NCBI GenBank assembly: GCA_032622095.1
Contig: CP136064.1
Span: 257,097,863-257,161,862, forward strand
Length of the DNA stretch: 64,000 nucleotides
Origin: Siphonodentalium dalli
Lineage: Eukaryota; Mollusca; Scaphopoda; Gadilida; Siphonodentaliidae
Direction: 5' to 3'
The first letter of the stretch is position 1. Each line of letters starts with the position of its first letter. The notes under the pieces are model-generated. The model was not told where the DNA came from. It did no database searches and saw nothing but the letters and a program-made list of their open reading frames with translations. Both the position numbers and the translations under genes were made by a program. This document shows, in pieces, positions 22,235-35,500 of this stretch.

Positions 22235-22611
22235 TTAAAGTGATGTGAAACACTCCGGTAGGGTGATCAAATAGAAATGGAGAATAATCTGGCTCATAGT
22301 AGATATTTTTTACAAATATTATATCCAAATTGACAACACACATCGTCATTCTTATATATTAATTAAATTCAGTGACTCTCGATGACAAAATTGTTTTTGT
22401 TAGTTTATCGCCGATAGTTGCGTCCCGATTCGAGAAGTAAATATTTACATTTGAGCGCAGTTCAGACTATGTTTTCTATGGAATACTGCGGTCGATTGTT
22501 TTTAGATTTTTGGCAATGTTAGTAGAATGTTTCATTCCTCCAATTGGTATAGCACCTGAATACTGACTTATCAGTTTCACGCACCCGAATAAGTCCATAA
22601 TATGTCTTTAA
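22235..22611 (+). mobile_element. 377-bp TTAA MITE, left member of inverted pair
   Basis: TTAAAGTGATGTGAAACACT to ATATGTCTTTAA. It occupies the site that is an empty TTAA (12022-12025) in copy 1 and is inverted relative to 23020-23396, nearly base for base. Confidence 0.85.
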
Positions 22612-23019
22612 TTCAGTGAGCGTGAACAAATTCTCATTTCTTATCGAAATGGCCATGTATCGATCGGAATGGCAAATCGAGCTGTCCCTCAACTCAGCTC
22701 GAGTGTCGCCCATGTCGGGGTTAGAACCCGTGCCAACCTCGTCTAGCCAAGACTGCGGTGATCGTATACATCCACGCGACCACGCCCCAACAACATTGGC
22801 TATACGGGGACATCCTTATAAAAGGAAGCCATTTCACCGAGAGTTGAGAACCGTATCAGTCTGAACATATTTTGTTTCGAATATTCACACCGAACGGGTC
22901 TACCATTATAGGAATCAGGGAGCTAAATGTGTTCTAGAGTCGGGGAGCGAGTACACCGTGGAATGCTAAAGGTGAAGGTAACTGAAGAATGACCTTCACC
23001 TTATACATGCGACACGTTA
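22612..23019. repeat. Segment X, orientation B (inverted relative to copy 1)
   Basis: Reverse complement of 12026-12426 with a 6-7-bp insertion (GACCAC near 22780) and a few substitutions. Flanked on both sides by oppositely oriented MITEs. Confidence 0.9.
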
Positions 23020-23396
23020 TTAAAGACATATTATGGACTTATTCGGGTGCGTGAAACTGATAAGTCAGTATTCAGGTGCTATACCAATTGGAGGAATGAA
23101 ACATTCTACTAACATTGCCAAAAATCTAAAAACAATCGACCGCAGTATTCCATAGAAAACATAGTCTGAACTGCGCTCAAATGTAAATATTTACTTCTCG
23201 AATCGGGACGCAACTATCGGCGATAAACTAACAAAAACAATTTTGTCATCGAGAGTCACTGAATTTAATTAATATATAAGAATGACGATGTGTGTTGTCA
23301 ATTTGGATATAATATTTGTAAAAAATATCTACTATGAGCCAGATTATTCTCCATTTCTATTTGATCACCCTACCGGAGTGTTTCACATCACTTTAA
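23020..23396 (-). mobile_element. 377-bp TTAA MITE, right member of inverted pair
   Basis: Corresponds to the single MITE of copy 1 (12427-12802), with the same right flank (GCAAAATGAAGCAATG). Confidence 0.85.
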
Positions 23397-23924
23397 GCAA
23401 AATGAAGCAATGAACTCTCATACTGAGTCAGTGCCTCCATATATAACTCTGATATGTTCTCTTCACTCGGTCATCAAGTTGATAAGTTTCCCCAAAAGTT
23501 TTAAATGCCCAACAGTATCTATCAATCCCAATCATTATATTGTGGATATTTGTCCCAATCATCTTTAAAGGTCTATCTATTAAATCACAAAACCATTGTG
23601 TACTGCATTTCATAAAATTGCACTACTACAGAACTTTCAGCTTTCCTTAAACCTAGTTTACTCTGCAGTTTCACAAAGTATAAAACCAAAATCATCATAC
23701 ATGAAAAATTTCCGGCAAATATAGAGTAAAACACATTAAGGGGCATGGCGACAAATTAATTTATACATAGGGTCATAATATATAACAGTGTATATGATTA
23801 GTACTTTCTGTATGAATTATGTATATATGTAATACACCACTGTAATAATTGATAATTGTACCAAAAATACGAATAAATAAAAAAAATAAAAACCTCTGAT
23901 ATATACACAGAGGATCTGCAACGT

Positions 23925-24034
23925 GTCCCCAGTTTATAGCGGAATTTACAAAACTCGTCCAGTAAATTAGGTAAAGGCTCGGTCCAGACCTAAATTACTG
24001 GACGAGTTTTGTAAATTCTGCTATAAACTGGGGA
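23925..24034. repeat. 48-bp-arm palindrome (copy 2)
   Basis: Same hairpin as 13331-13441, conserved in both arms. Confidence 0.85.
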
Positions 24035-24590
24035 CGAGTTGTAGATTCTATTTATTACATGATCCAAAACCTCGACAAAACATACTCCAATCAACAAATG
24101 GGACGCGAAACTAACATCGGCCTCTATAAGGCATGCGATGACGCTTCACGTAAAGTTATATGCGTTGTTTGTCCGCGTAAAGAAATAGTCACAGATAAAT
24201 AAAGACTCTGTGGCGTATTTAAGGTCGTATATTTAACATCATAACTTTTCAAACTCTTCATTCTTTATAGTTTTTAGAAACATATTGGAAGCCAAACTAT
24301 TTTGAGACGTAGCATACGGAATATAAACAGACGACAAACGGAAGTCAAAGGTCACATGACACTGTTTCCTGTTATTAAACGAACGTTTAATATCACAATT
24401 AATAGAATGGGTTTATTGCATGGAATAAGGGTAGGATCATGTAATACATATCTTTACTATCTAACGTCCCTTTATTTACACACAGGACTGGCTATCACAA
24501 CAACAATCGTTGGTGGAATGGAAATCAACAAAAAAAAAACTCTGATGTATACATATCTTTACTATCTAACGTCCCTTTATTTACACACAG

Positions 24591-24932
24591 GACTGGTTAT
24601 CACAGCAACAATCGTTGATGGAATGGAAATCAACAAAAGAGATAACCAAAAAACTTACATTAGTGAAATCAGTATTTCATACAAAGGGAAGCGACTGACA
24701 GTGTTGCCTGTCGTCATGCGATATGGGGGCGTAGTCAGTTTTTGGCAGAATACAACCATAGGTAAAATACGTATCGCTTTGTTAGGCAGTGGAACGGCAT
24801 TGGACATTCATGTGGCAAATAAAGTGAAGCTGCATATCAGAAGATTTGTGCCTATGAATGGACACGTTGACTATCTAAACTTCATGCTGGCTGATGGTCA
24901 TGGGCTTTCGAAAAAGTCTGATGGATTGATTG
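24591..24932 (+). CDS. ITIH-like: ITIH-like gene, main C-terminal-domain exon (copy 2)
   Basis: Same sequence, splice sites and phase as 13997-14338, including the duplicated junction 105 bp upstream (24486-24590). If the two contigs are alleles, this is the same exon of the same gene; if the duplication is real, it is a second 3' end. No substitution alters the frame. Confidence 0.85.
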
Positions 24933-27120
24933 GTGAGTATATGTAACTAAGCTTATATATATATAACTGGAGCGGGCGTTTTATCTTTAAAATCGACTTC
25001 CACACGTATAATCCGCTAACACATATACCTATACATTGATCAATTCCTAACAACGACGTGCATATTTTAGGACCAAACAGAATTTTTTTTATTATTTTTT
25101 TTTTTAATATGAATGAATGCTTTATTGCAAGACATAAATTAATGCGTAACATACAAAACACATATACAATATTTTATATACAATATGTATACAATGAATA
25201 TGAGGCCTGACCCTACAAACGTGTTGTTTGTTTTTCTTTGTTCCTTGTTTGTTCTTTTAAACATCGTGTGTGTATAAGTTATATTCTTCCTTATGTTTTC
25301 AATGTCCTTTTGACTATCAGTTTGAATTTTTGACCATGCAATGAGCTAATCAGCTGCCTTCCACAAGGTATACAATTAATTGCAATTAAGAGACTTCTCT
25401 AAAGGCATTACTTAGAAAAATACATACTTTTTTCAAACGAGAGATATTTTCTATTGACAAGAGCCCATGAAACTTTTCGCGGGAAGGATTTTCCCAGTAA
25501 TATTTTGGGATATAGCGCTCACGCCACTGTGTAGGAACTGTACCATCGGAAGTCGTTCTATCGCCGGTTTGTGATGGTTCTTGACTGATTTGTGATGGTT
25601 CCTTATGATCGAAATTATACATTTTCGCGACTGTTTTACAGTTAAAACGCATTTTTGGAGCCACCTAGCTGATAATTCGATAATTTTTTCCATTCCCCTC
25701 ACAATCGGTGGCCCTAACGAGCGTAATAATAAAAAAAATTCCATTGTGCGAGTTATAACAACGAAGAAAACCGCGAATTTTGATATTTGTTTAGGTTCTC
25801 TCCTGATCGAGTCGTTTCTCTCCTGATCGAGTCGGTTCTCTCCCCATTTAATCGGTTTTATACGGTAATACTATGGCTAATATTTGGCAGGATAATGGTT
25901 CAAACTGACCATGTCGTGAAATTAACCAAAGATAAACACAACACTATATGCATTAAGTTGAAATTTGCACCAATTGTTATCAATTTCTATTAATTACAAC
26001 GCATCCCTATGCTTATTCAATAACCTGTGTTACGCCTTTCAAAATTCACCAAGTCGCCAGCTGGTTTGAAAAATAATGCGTTTTGCAGGCTCAACATAGC
26101 CATGAGTCAATAGCCGATTGTAGTGCAATTTCATTGCGCTGGACTTCGGAAAGCGTGAGCGTAGACGGGATATATAGGGTTATCTGTCTTGTATTTTATG
26201 TTGTCTATTTTCGTAGACGCAATTTAATCAACAAAAAGCAAAAAAATAAGACGTTATAAGTTCGTTGACACCCATACATTGTTCTGATTACGCAATTTAA
26301 GAAGTTTATGTTGTGCATCCGCTTGCTGGATGCTGATTATATAGGTTAGGTGCTAGAATTTGTTATTTCTTCATCGCACTTGTTGTGCTGTTCAGGATAA
26401 TCTGACCGGCAATCACTCAGGGTTTGTTCTAACTTCTAAGCCTCTAGACAGTAAAGCCATGCCACTCAGGTTCCTGTTAAGAGATACCTGATTGCAACCA
26501 ATCACGCAATAAGGGGGAATAATTGTTTTATATTAGTAAAGGCTACCTTTTGAAATATTAAATAAAATTAAAATTGGATGAAGAGAAAGCAAAAAATATT
26601 TGGTCAACCGCCTTTGACTTACATGATTGTACTATAGCAGTCGCCCGGAACATGTAAGATCATCCCCGGGGCAACTGGTCTTGGGCATGAGTAGTCACGC
26701 ATCCTCTGGGATATTTCGGAATGTAAATACGGGTACCTGTACTAAACCTTTAAAAGTAACTCAATCAACCAATGGAAGTTTTACAAAATCATGTGACTAT
26801 TGGTCAAAAGAGTATAAGTGAAGTCGGGCGCATGTGAAATCGACCCAATAAGAAGATGGCCCAACACGAAGACGACCCGACGCGAAGTCGACCTGAGAGA
26901 AGTCGGCCCCGATGATTAGATAGGAATTTGAATATTGTTAATATTGTTTTTAAATGAGCGCGGCGGACAATTACACTTTAAAGGTAAATTATATTTGGTA
27001 TGTTGTTCTACTGGAGGTCTGGACCCACGAACATCTTTAATATGGCATCGAGGCTGGAAATTTGGAAATAAACTGTATAAAAGGTATAATTCAATGGTAA
27101 TTTGATTTATTCTTATTTAG

Positions 27121-27356
27121 GGCAATTTGTCCACAAGTCAGCAAAGTTGAGGAAACAGCGTCGAATGAAGAAGACTGGGGTGACAAGAGGAACTTTTGTG
27201 TTGTTTTCTAAACAAGGCAGACTGAAATTCAAAGCTGACCTGAACATGAAAAAGAAGGACATGACACATCAAACTCCAGACTCCTGTTGGATGGTTCAAA
27301 AGCCAGAGAAACATTTCATCGAACGGATGATTGAGTCATATCGTATACCATCGTAG
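27121..27356 (+). CDS. ITIH-like: ITIH-like gene, terminal exon (copy 2)
   Basis: Same as 16527-16762: QFVHKSAKL start, SCWMVQKPEK near the end, stop TAG at 27354-27356 inside the 42-bp repeat (27335-27496). Unlike copy 1, the sequence continues past the polyadenylation signal. Confidence 0.85.
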
Positions 27357-27496
27357 TCTACACGGATCAGTGTCAAGTCATATCGTATACCATCGGAGTC
27401 TACACGGATCAGTGTCAAGTCATATCGTATACCATCGGAGTCTACACGGATCAGGTCATATCGCATACCATCGTAGTCTACACGGATCAGTGTCAA
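27335..27496 (+). repeat. 42-bp minisatellite spanning the stop codon (copy 2)
   Basis: Four units, the same number as copy 1, although other repeats in the segment differ in number. Confidence 0.9.
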
Positions 27497-28010
27497 TTGC
27501 AGATTATGCCATGAATCTCTACTATGGCTAACAACCGTACAGATCATATTCCATCAGTACACAACCGGAGAAGATTTTGAAATTTTGACAGGGAACCTTA
27601 TAAAGTCGATAAAATGACACAAATAATATATTTCTTAATTATTATCTGTTCCTTAATAGTGTACTTCACTATATGTGATGGTCCCAACTCGAAATTGTGA
27701 CTTTTGTGAGCCGATATCTCAATAAACATTCAATTAATTACCCAGGAAAAATTCCATTATTGTAAGAAACGCAAAGAAAAATCGCTCACAAAGTCACTGA
27801 AATCATGAAATTTCGAGTTGGGACCTTCACCTATACAGTGAAGTACTTATATTAAGGAACAGATAATAACTAAGAAATATATTACCCACGTTATTTTTTC
27901 GAATTTATAAAGTTCCCTGTCAATAATGAAAAAACTTCCCAGGTTTTGTACTGGTGGAATATGATCTCTACGGGCGTTAGCCATAGCAGAGATTCATGGC
28001 ATAATCTATG
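27497..28010. repeat. Large imperfect palindrome at the end of the ITIH 3' UTR
   Basis: The left arm (about 27497-27715, GATTATGCCATGAATCTCTA...) is the reverse complement of the right arm (about 27780-28010) at an estimated 80 percent identity, with the axis near 27740. Copy 1 breaks off at the same axis (17139). Confidence 0.8.
27721..27726 (+). promoter_or_regulatory. Candidate polyadenylation signal (copy 2)
   Basis: AATAAA followed by CATTCAATTAATTACC, 365 bp after the stop codon. It sits at the axis of the palindrome. Confidence 0.5.
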
Positions 28011-29703
28011 TCAAGTGCAGTTCCTGTGACCTGAAAGTTTCTTCGAAAACAACCATGACATGGTATCTGGTTACGAGCGAACTATCGCCACTTTGGGGGC
28101 ATTTGTTGTGGAGACTACATGGTCACATGGCGTCACAATGAAATCATCTGCTGGTGTCGCTTCAGCAAACAAAAACGAACACCATCGTAAATCGAACCAC
28201 CTGCTACAAAATTCAAAATTGAGGAACCTTATTCGATGAGATAATTCGTGCGTAAAAGACCAACCAACTTCCGGTTACAATATGTTTGTGGTTGACTTGA
28301 CCATGCATTTCGATATAATTAGAAGCATTACTGATCGCTTTTTATAAAAGCTTAAATATTATAACTGAATGAATATTTTATGTTCGTCATTTAATTCCCC
28401 CAGAGAGTCCCTATTTTTATGGAATAATGATTAGTAATAATAGGACATGATATATAATAGATTATCCCGCATCACATTCACCCTTGACATTGTTTCCCCC
28501 GTGTTTTCATCGCCATTTTAACGATTCACATATGATATTGGGCATTGGTACAATGCCAATATGATTATTTTGCCCAGCCTATGCATGGTTGATTCTTATC
28601 GCGGTATGTATTTTTGAATGATGGGGTGCGTAAGATAATAATACTTTCAACTCGTAAATGATTTGGTCATCTGTTAACTTCTGTTCATGAGTATTTTCCT
28701 GCCCTTGGATGTCATTATGTACCGTCCATGAAATGATACGGGAGCGCCCCAGAATGCCAAGTGATGCTATATATGTTATAGTTCGTTCATAGTTTTGAAC
28801 GCATAGTCTGGTGTTCCTGTGTTCTTCGTGTCATTTCTGTATCTACATTTCTGAAGGAGTGTAGGAGATGACTAACAAGGGTACGAAATGACTCACGACC
28901 ACAGGGTACATGATGACCAAATCGGGTACGAGCTGCTTGTAGGGTACGAAAATGCGAGGGTACGAAATGACGTCGGTGTCCGATTTTCCGAGTCAGCTTT
29001 CATCTACACTATGAGAGTTGTATGGGCAAGAATGCCAAGACCATACATGCACCTATTTCTCCAGACTACCTACTCACTCGAAATTTCATCCGTAGAGCAA
29101 TTTTTAATATAATAGTCCCCCCTTCAGCACTAAGACAATACTCACTCTAACCACATGAGTGCGATATAGTGTCAGTCCACCGTTGTTCTAAGTTAAATTT
29201 ACTCTAACCTCTTACGTGTGATATGGCATCAATCCACCGCAAATAATGGCATTGATTCAGTTCCACTGCCTCACTATCTGAATTATATTTCATCCCCCAA
29301 CAGGCTATTATCTATCTACGTTATATTTCTCCTATGTGCAAGCGACTCGTTGAGAGGAACACAAAAACGACTTACTTATAAACCAGTGACATAGCTGTAA
29401 TCCCATTACGAACTTATTCAGTAGACCTAGGAAATAAAAAACTCTTTCTTAGTCACAGTAATATACACTGACTAATTTATTTCCAGTTTCTTAAATAGGC
29501 CATTTTCATGTGATATATGCTACTTTCTGCAGTCGATGTCTGAAACCTTTGTCTAATTTCACTCGATACGGTAATATGACGACACACATTCTCAATTTCT
29601 TATACTCAACTTTGATGTCCAGTAAATATTTTATTTGGAAGTTTTCGTTCGTTCGATCACACGCATGTGATATTGCTAATTTATTTCCAGTTTCTTAAAC
29701 AAC
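28011..29703. other. No recognised gene
   Basis: AT-rich sequence. A short imperfect repeat of GGGTACGAAATGAC occurs at about 28880-28972. A 24-bp direct repeat (CTAATTTATTTCCAGTTTCT) occurs at 29472 and 29676 around 180 bp. The frame at 28888-29112 has no similarity I recognise. Confidence 0.5.
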
Positions 29704-30090
29704 ATTTTTAGAAATGCCGCTTCAGTTATCAGAATCGATTAATTGCCCAAAAATAATGCTAACCACTGTCAACTATAGTATAAAATTGCCCGAAACGTAT
29801 TATTTATTAACATGTTGTTTGACGAAATTTGGCCTTATTATACACACAAAGCCTCTTGACTTTAGAGTTATCCATCTTCGTCCGCAATTTTGTCCGAGAC
29901 CATCTGCTCATCGACTTTTTACTGGGCCACTATTAAGTCTCGATTGTGAAAAATAATAGATTTCAAACATCGATATCTAATAACTCTGAGCTTTGATAGG
30001 TGGGTTCCTCGACTCGAATAAAATATTTTTTACCTCCGAATCCAAATAAATAGTAATTGAGGGGCGGTTAATCGGATTATGTATCTTTAA
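29704..30090 (+). mobile_element. TTAAAGG/ATCCGA MITE, left end truncated
   Basis: Matches 52549-52974 (opposite strand) and 58435-59251. Contains CGATTAATTGCCCAAAAATA and ends TTAATCGGATTAT..ATCTTTAA. The family termini are imperfect inverted repeats of TTAAAGGTACTCAATCCGA. It has an uninterrupted TTAA at 30068-30071, the site used for an insertion in the copy at 58435. Confidence 0.75.
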
Positions 30091-30378
30091 TATCGTGCGA
30101 GGCGCTAGCCGAGCCCACAGGGGCATGTCGTTAAAACAAGTAAAATAGAAATTTAAATATATATTAGTTTAAAACGAGCGCGCCACTTTAAAAAGTGCAT
30201 CGATAACAATGCATATTTAATGAGATTGTCAATGACACTATAGCTCAACTTGCGGAGGCGTTAATAATGTTATACTGAGCAGTCAATAGAATGATAAAGA
30301 ATGAAAGTAAAAAAGTTTCAGTAAATGGATTGTATTGTGTAAATGAAATTAATTTCTTTTCAAACATTTCTCCGCTAA
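30091..30378. other. No recognised feature
   Basis: AT-rich. A fragment similar to 32395-32420 (CAATGACACTATAGCTCAA) recurs upstream of each satellite array, suggesting the arrays share a flanking unit. Confidence 0.4.
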
Positions 30379-31790
30379 ATGTGGGCTGCAGGGTATGCCG
30401 ATGGATTCAAATGTGAAATCCAAGATGGCTCCAGGCGCCCATATAGATGTTTTTTAAAACAAATTTCGGAAGAATTGGACAGCTTCCATCAAGAGGTAAC
30501 ACCAAAGAACCATATGAAGTTTGGATTAGGGATGAGGGATGTGGCACGTTGGATGCGCCAAAGGATTTAATGAGTATTTAAAGAGAAATCCAAGATGGCC
30601 GCTAGTTACCTTGTTTTTTTTAAAACTAAATTATGAAAATATCGTTGGTTCCCATCTAGAAGTCATCCTTATGACGATCAGATGAGGGATGTGGCCTGTA
30701 GATTGTGCCGCAGGATTTAGTCATGCAAAGAGTAAAATCCAAGATGGCCGATGGCAGCCATGCTTTTTAACGAATTTCGGAAAACATCGTTGGCTCCTAT
30801 CTAGAGATCCTTATGAAGTTTGGTGACGATCGGATGAGGGATGTGGCTTGTAGTTTATGCCGAAGGATTTAGTCATGCAAAGAGTAAAATACGAGATGCC
30901 CGCTAGCAGCCATGTTTTTCAATGAATTTCGGAAAAATCGATGGCTCCCATCTAGAGGTCACGGTGGTACTCTGGACTCTGGAGTCCTCTGGTAGATAAC
31001 TTTAATAAGTATGAATAAACTATAAACAGCACGGCAGTATCGTAAATAGAACAGTCAAAAATGCCTGCAAATTCCAAAACATTTCTTAGATATATGCGGG
31101 CTGCAGGCTGTGCTGATGGATTCAAATTTGTAATCCAAGAGTGCTGCTGGCAGCCATGTTTTTTATATTATCAAATTTCAGACATAATCGATTTCTCCCA
31201 TCTAGAGGTCACCCCGAAAATCCTTATGAAGTTTGAAGACGATCGGATGATGGATGTGGCCTGTAGGGTGTGCCAAAGGATTTAGTCATGCAAAGCGTAA
31301 ACTACAAGATGGCTGCTAGCAGTCATGTTTTTAACGAATTTCGGAAATAATCAATGGCTCCCATCTAGAGGTAACTTCGAAGATCCCTTCGAAGTTTGGT
31401 GGAGATTACATGAGGATTGTGGTATGTAGGGTGTGCTGACGGATTTAGTCATGCAAAGAGTAAACTTCAAGATGGCTTTTGGCGGCCACGTTTTTCATAT
31501 AAAATCTCTAAAATTCGATAGCTCCCATCTAGAGGTGATACTAAACATGCCTGCAATTTTTCAAAACATTTCTCCAATAAATGCGGGGTGCAATGTGTGC
31601 CAATGGATTCAAATTTGAAATCCAAAATGACTGCTGGCGGCCATGTTTTATAAGGCATTTCGGAAAAATCGATGGCTCCCATCTAGGGGTCACCCCGAAG
31701 ATCAGTCCATATGCAGTTTGGTGATGATTGGATGACGAATGCAGCATGTAGGGTAGCCAAAGGAACATGTTGACGGACGACGGACGCCAA
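30379..31790. repeat. AAGATGGC satellite array A
   Basis: Diverged tandem units of about 160-170 bp with CCAAGATGGC.GCTAGCAGCCATG, CGGAAAAATCGATGGCTCCC, ATCTAGAGGTCAC and GATCGGATGAGGGATGTGGC. It ends near ACGGACGACGGACGCC and CGGCAATAGCTCAA, a tail seen in bivalve repeats. Short frames (for example at 31061) come from the repeat. Confidence 0.85.
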
Positions 31791-31810
31791 CCCACGGCAA
31801 TAGCTCAAAC

Positions 31811-32166
31811 TTCAACAGCCTAAAATATCTTCGGTCTGTCTCAATAGAACCATACAAATGTGGATATCATTGGAACCGGCTCCTTGACCACATTGTGATA
31901 GTTACAGTTATGCCCTGTGCCAATGCATTCTCTTATATATGCGAGTCGACCATAGGTCGCCTCGCATATATAAGAGAATGCATTGGCCTAAAAATATCTT
32001 TTTTTTAACACTTTTTACCATTTTTTCTTACATTCTTTAACAATTTTATAATTTTTAATGTGTTAAGCCAATGCATTCTCTTATATATGCGAGGCGACCT
32101 GTGTTCGACTCGCATATATAAGAGAATGCATTGGCACAGGGCCGTTCTGTTGGGTAAAGGGTTAAG
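31811..32166. mobile_element. TTAA hairpin element, left end truncated
   Basis: Starts inside the subterminal block (CAACAGCCTAAAATATCTTC), carries both hairpins (about 31917-31987 and 32065-32137) and ends GGCCGTTCTGTTGGGTAAAGGGTTAA. The orientation is opposite to the copy at 54287. Confidence 0.8.
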
Positions 32167-32559
32167 GGAGTTTACTTTTCATATACCTCCTCACTTCTAA
32201 CGGCCATAATTCACAAACTCCTGAACCGATTCTTAAAATCCCAACGCGATAAACTAAATTCTATGATAAACTGTTCCAAAACTTCGAAAACAGACGCTGA
32301 ATACAAAAATCACTGAGAGCACCGGCTAACGGGTCTTGTACTCGTACCCCGGATAGCACGTGTTCCTCGATAGCACAGGAGAAAATATATCAACCATTTA
32401 AAATTCAATGAAAGTGTCAATGACACTGTAGCTCAATTTGGAAAGGGATATAATTTCACGTGTTACAGTCAATGGAGCGATTAGGAATGCAGAAAGTTGA
32501 ACTGTCTAATTAATACTAGATTATCAACATATGAAGATATATATATATATATATAAAGT
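32167..32559. other. No recognised feature
   Basis: AT-rich sequence with a (TA)n stretch near 32537-32556, leading into the second satellite array. Confidence 0.45.
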
Positions 32560-35500
32560 AAGTTTAAGGTGGCTGCTGGCGGTTATGTTTTCCAATGAAA
32601 TTCAAAAATATTTGATAGCTCTCATCAAGTAGATCAATATCAAGATCAATATGAAGTTTGGTGATGATCGGACTGGGGAAGTGGACTGTAGGGTGTGTCA
32701 AAGGATTTGGTCATGCTAAGAGTAAAATCCAAGATGGCTGCCATCACCCATGTATTATAGTCGAATGACCCCACATTGACTCGTTTCCCATGTACTTGAC
32801 GATGTCAACAGCCATGACAAATTTCATAATTGTCCGATCAACGGTACGACTTGAAGCCAGTGCCAAAGGAATTAGTCATGCAAAGAGTAAAATCCAAAAT
32901 GGCTTCCAGCGGACATGTTTTATGGCGGAATGACCCCAAAGTGACTCGTTTCCATCTACACCATCTACATGTCAATACCAAAAGCCTTGACAAATTTCAT
33001 GATCATCTGACCAAAGGTACGACCTGTAGTCCGTGCCAAAGGGTTTAGGCATACAAAGAGTAAAATCCAAGATGTCTGCCGGCGGCCATGTTTTATGACC
33101 GAATGACCCCAAAATGACTCGTTTCCATCTACATGTCAAAATCCAAGATGGACTCTGGTGGCCATATTTTTTTGCCAAACATGACAAATTTTATAATGAT
33201 CCGACTAAAGGTACGACCTGTAGCCCGTGCCAAATAATTTAGCCATGCAAAGAGTAAATTCCAAGATGTCTGCCGGCGGCCATGTTTTATGGCCGAATAA
33301 CTCCAAAATGACTCGTTCCCATCTACATGTCAATATTAACAATCACGACAAATTTCATGATGATCAGACAAACACTCTGGCCTGTATAGTCTGTGCTAAT
33401 GGATTGAATTTTGAACCATGACAAATTTCATAATGATCCGACAAAGGTACGATCTGTAGCCCGTGCCAACGGATTTAGTGATGCAATGAGTAAAATCCAA
33501 GATTACTGCCGGCAGCCATGTTTTTGGCTTAATGACCCCAAAATGACTCGTTCCCATCTACATGTCAATATGAACATCCATGACAAATTTCATGATGATC
33601 AGAGAAACAGTACGCCTGTGTAGCCCGTGCTAATGGATTGTATTTTGAAATCCAAAAGGCCGCTGGTGGCCATGTTTTTTTGCCGAATGACCCCAAAATA
33701 ACTCGTTCCCATCTACATGGCAATATTAACATCCATGACAAATTTCATGATGATCAGACGAACACTGCGGCCTGTAGCCTGTGCTAATATATTTAATTTT
33801 TAAATCCAAGATGGACGCTGGTGGCCATATTTTTTTGCCAACCATGACAAATTTCATAATGATCCGACCAAAGGTACGACCTGTATCCCATGCCAAAGGA
33901 TTTAGCCATGCAAAGAGTAAATTCCCCAAGATGTCTGCCAGCGGCCATGTTTTATGGCCGAATAACCCCAAAATGACTCGTTTCAATCTACATGTCAATA
34001 TTAACATTCACGATAAATTTCTTGTGATCAGACAAATACTCTGGCCTGTAGCCCGTGCTAATGGAATGAATTTTGAAATCCAAGATGGCCACTGACGGTC
34101 ATATTTTTTTGCCAACCATGACAAATTTGATAATGATCCAACCAAAGATACGACCTGTAGCCCGTGCCAAAGAATTTAGCCATGCAAACAGGGGGGGGGG
34201 CAGGAAAAAATTTGCATACACAACGCTGAATATTTTTTTTGCAGCACTTTGGACCCCCACCCCCCCTCTTTGTGCAAAACAAATATTTTTTTCCACTCAT
34301 GGTTTTGGGACCCCCCCCCCCTTTCCAGTCACATTTGAATGAAATTTATCAAGCTGGAGACCCATTATAGGCAAAAACATCAGGGTGTAGAATGTCCAGT
34401 GAAGGTGGCTGATGTTGAGAAACAGAGAATGGTTAAATTAGAATGAACATATATAATAATTATCAGTCATTCGTAATTTGACCATTCTGTTTTTTCAAGC
34501 ATCATCCAACTTTGGTGTACTTTTGCCACCAGTTAAACTCAAATACTAATAAATTATAACTATGAGCACAAGCAATACACTCATGAGATTAAAAACATTT
34601 ATCATGAAAAACTCAACACAACCAGCTGACACAACCAGTGAAAACCTTTTTAAAAATATTTTATCTAATTATTTATTCCAGACTTTGCACTAGACACTTA
34701 TCAAACTGTTTCTTGCCTGTTTTACAATATGCAGTGTACGTGGTTAGATGGATCATTTTAATATTAACAATAGCTAAATGGTTGTAGAATAGCGCATATA
34801 AATAAATAATATTTCATTATTTCACAAGTGAAAGACAGTCATGTTTTACTAAGAAAATGCTATTGAGACTGATATAGATCCATGTGAATGTCTGTTCATT
34901 AATAATTGGGTATGTAACACTGTAGCACTTTTGTCTTTTATAGTATTAGTAACTTTGTGCCAGAAACATGTTTATAGATTAGAGAATAGGCATGTTCTAC
35001 ATTTATTTCACACATTATTTCAGTTTCATATCAGACTTGGAGAGTTGAATTTCAGTTTGATACAACAGATAGTGGTAATGTGATATTTTATTTTACTTAC
35101 TGAAGTATATATATATGGTTTAATTGTCTTTAGAGTTCATTATAATATATTTACATACCAAGTGGTTATCCAACCCAGGTGGGCCAGCGCAGTTAAAAAT
35201 TTCACGAAGGTCTACTTAGTATTAGAAGGGACCAAATAATCAACCTGACCACAGATAACTGTACCTAGTATCTTGTGTGTACACTACATGTGTTATTTAG
35301 ATCATAACACATCAAAACAATCATTATATAGGCTAAACAGCTTGTAATTAGGTCAAAAAGGGCAAAAGGAAAAAATTTGCAAGCACCAAAAAAACACCGG
35401 AAAAAACGTGTTTTCAGGAGCTGCAACCCCCCCCCCCCCCCCCACCAACCCCCCACCCCCGGCCTTGTGTCGGAATTTTTTTGCACGACCCCCCTCCCCC

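Larger units (their letters stand above)
17240..27733. repeat. Large duplicated segment, copy 2 (starts at assembly gap)
   Basis: Counterpart of 9493-17139. Coordinate offsets are 7747 at the start, 7921 at the Helitron array start, 10217 after the array and 10594 after the MITE pair. The extra length is therefore about 174 bp of minisatellite, 2296 bp of Helitron units and 377 bp equal to one MITE. Sequence after 27733 has no counterpart in copy 1. Confidence 0.95.
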
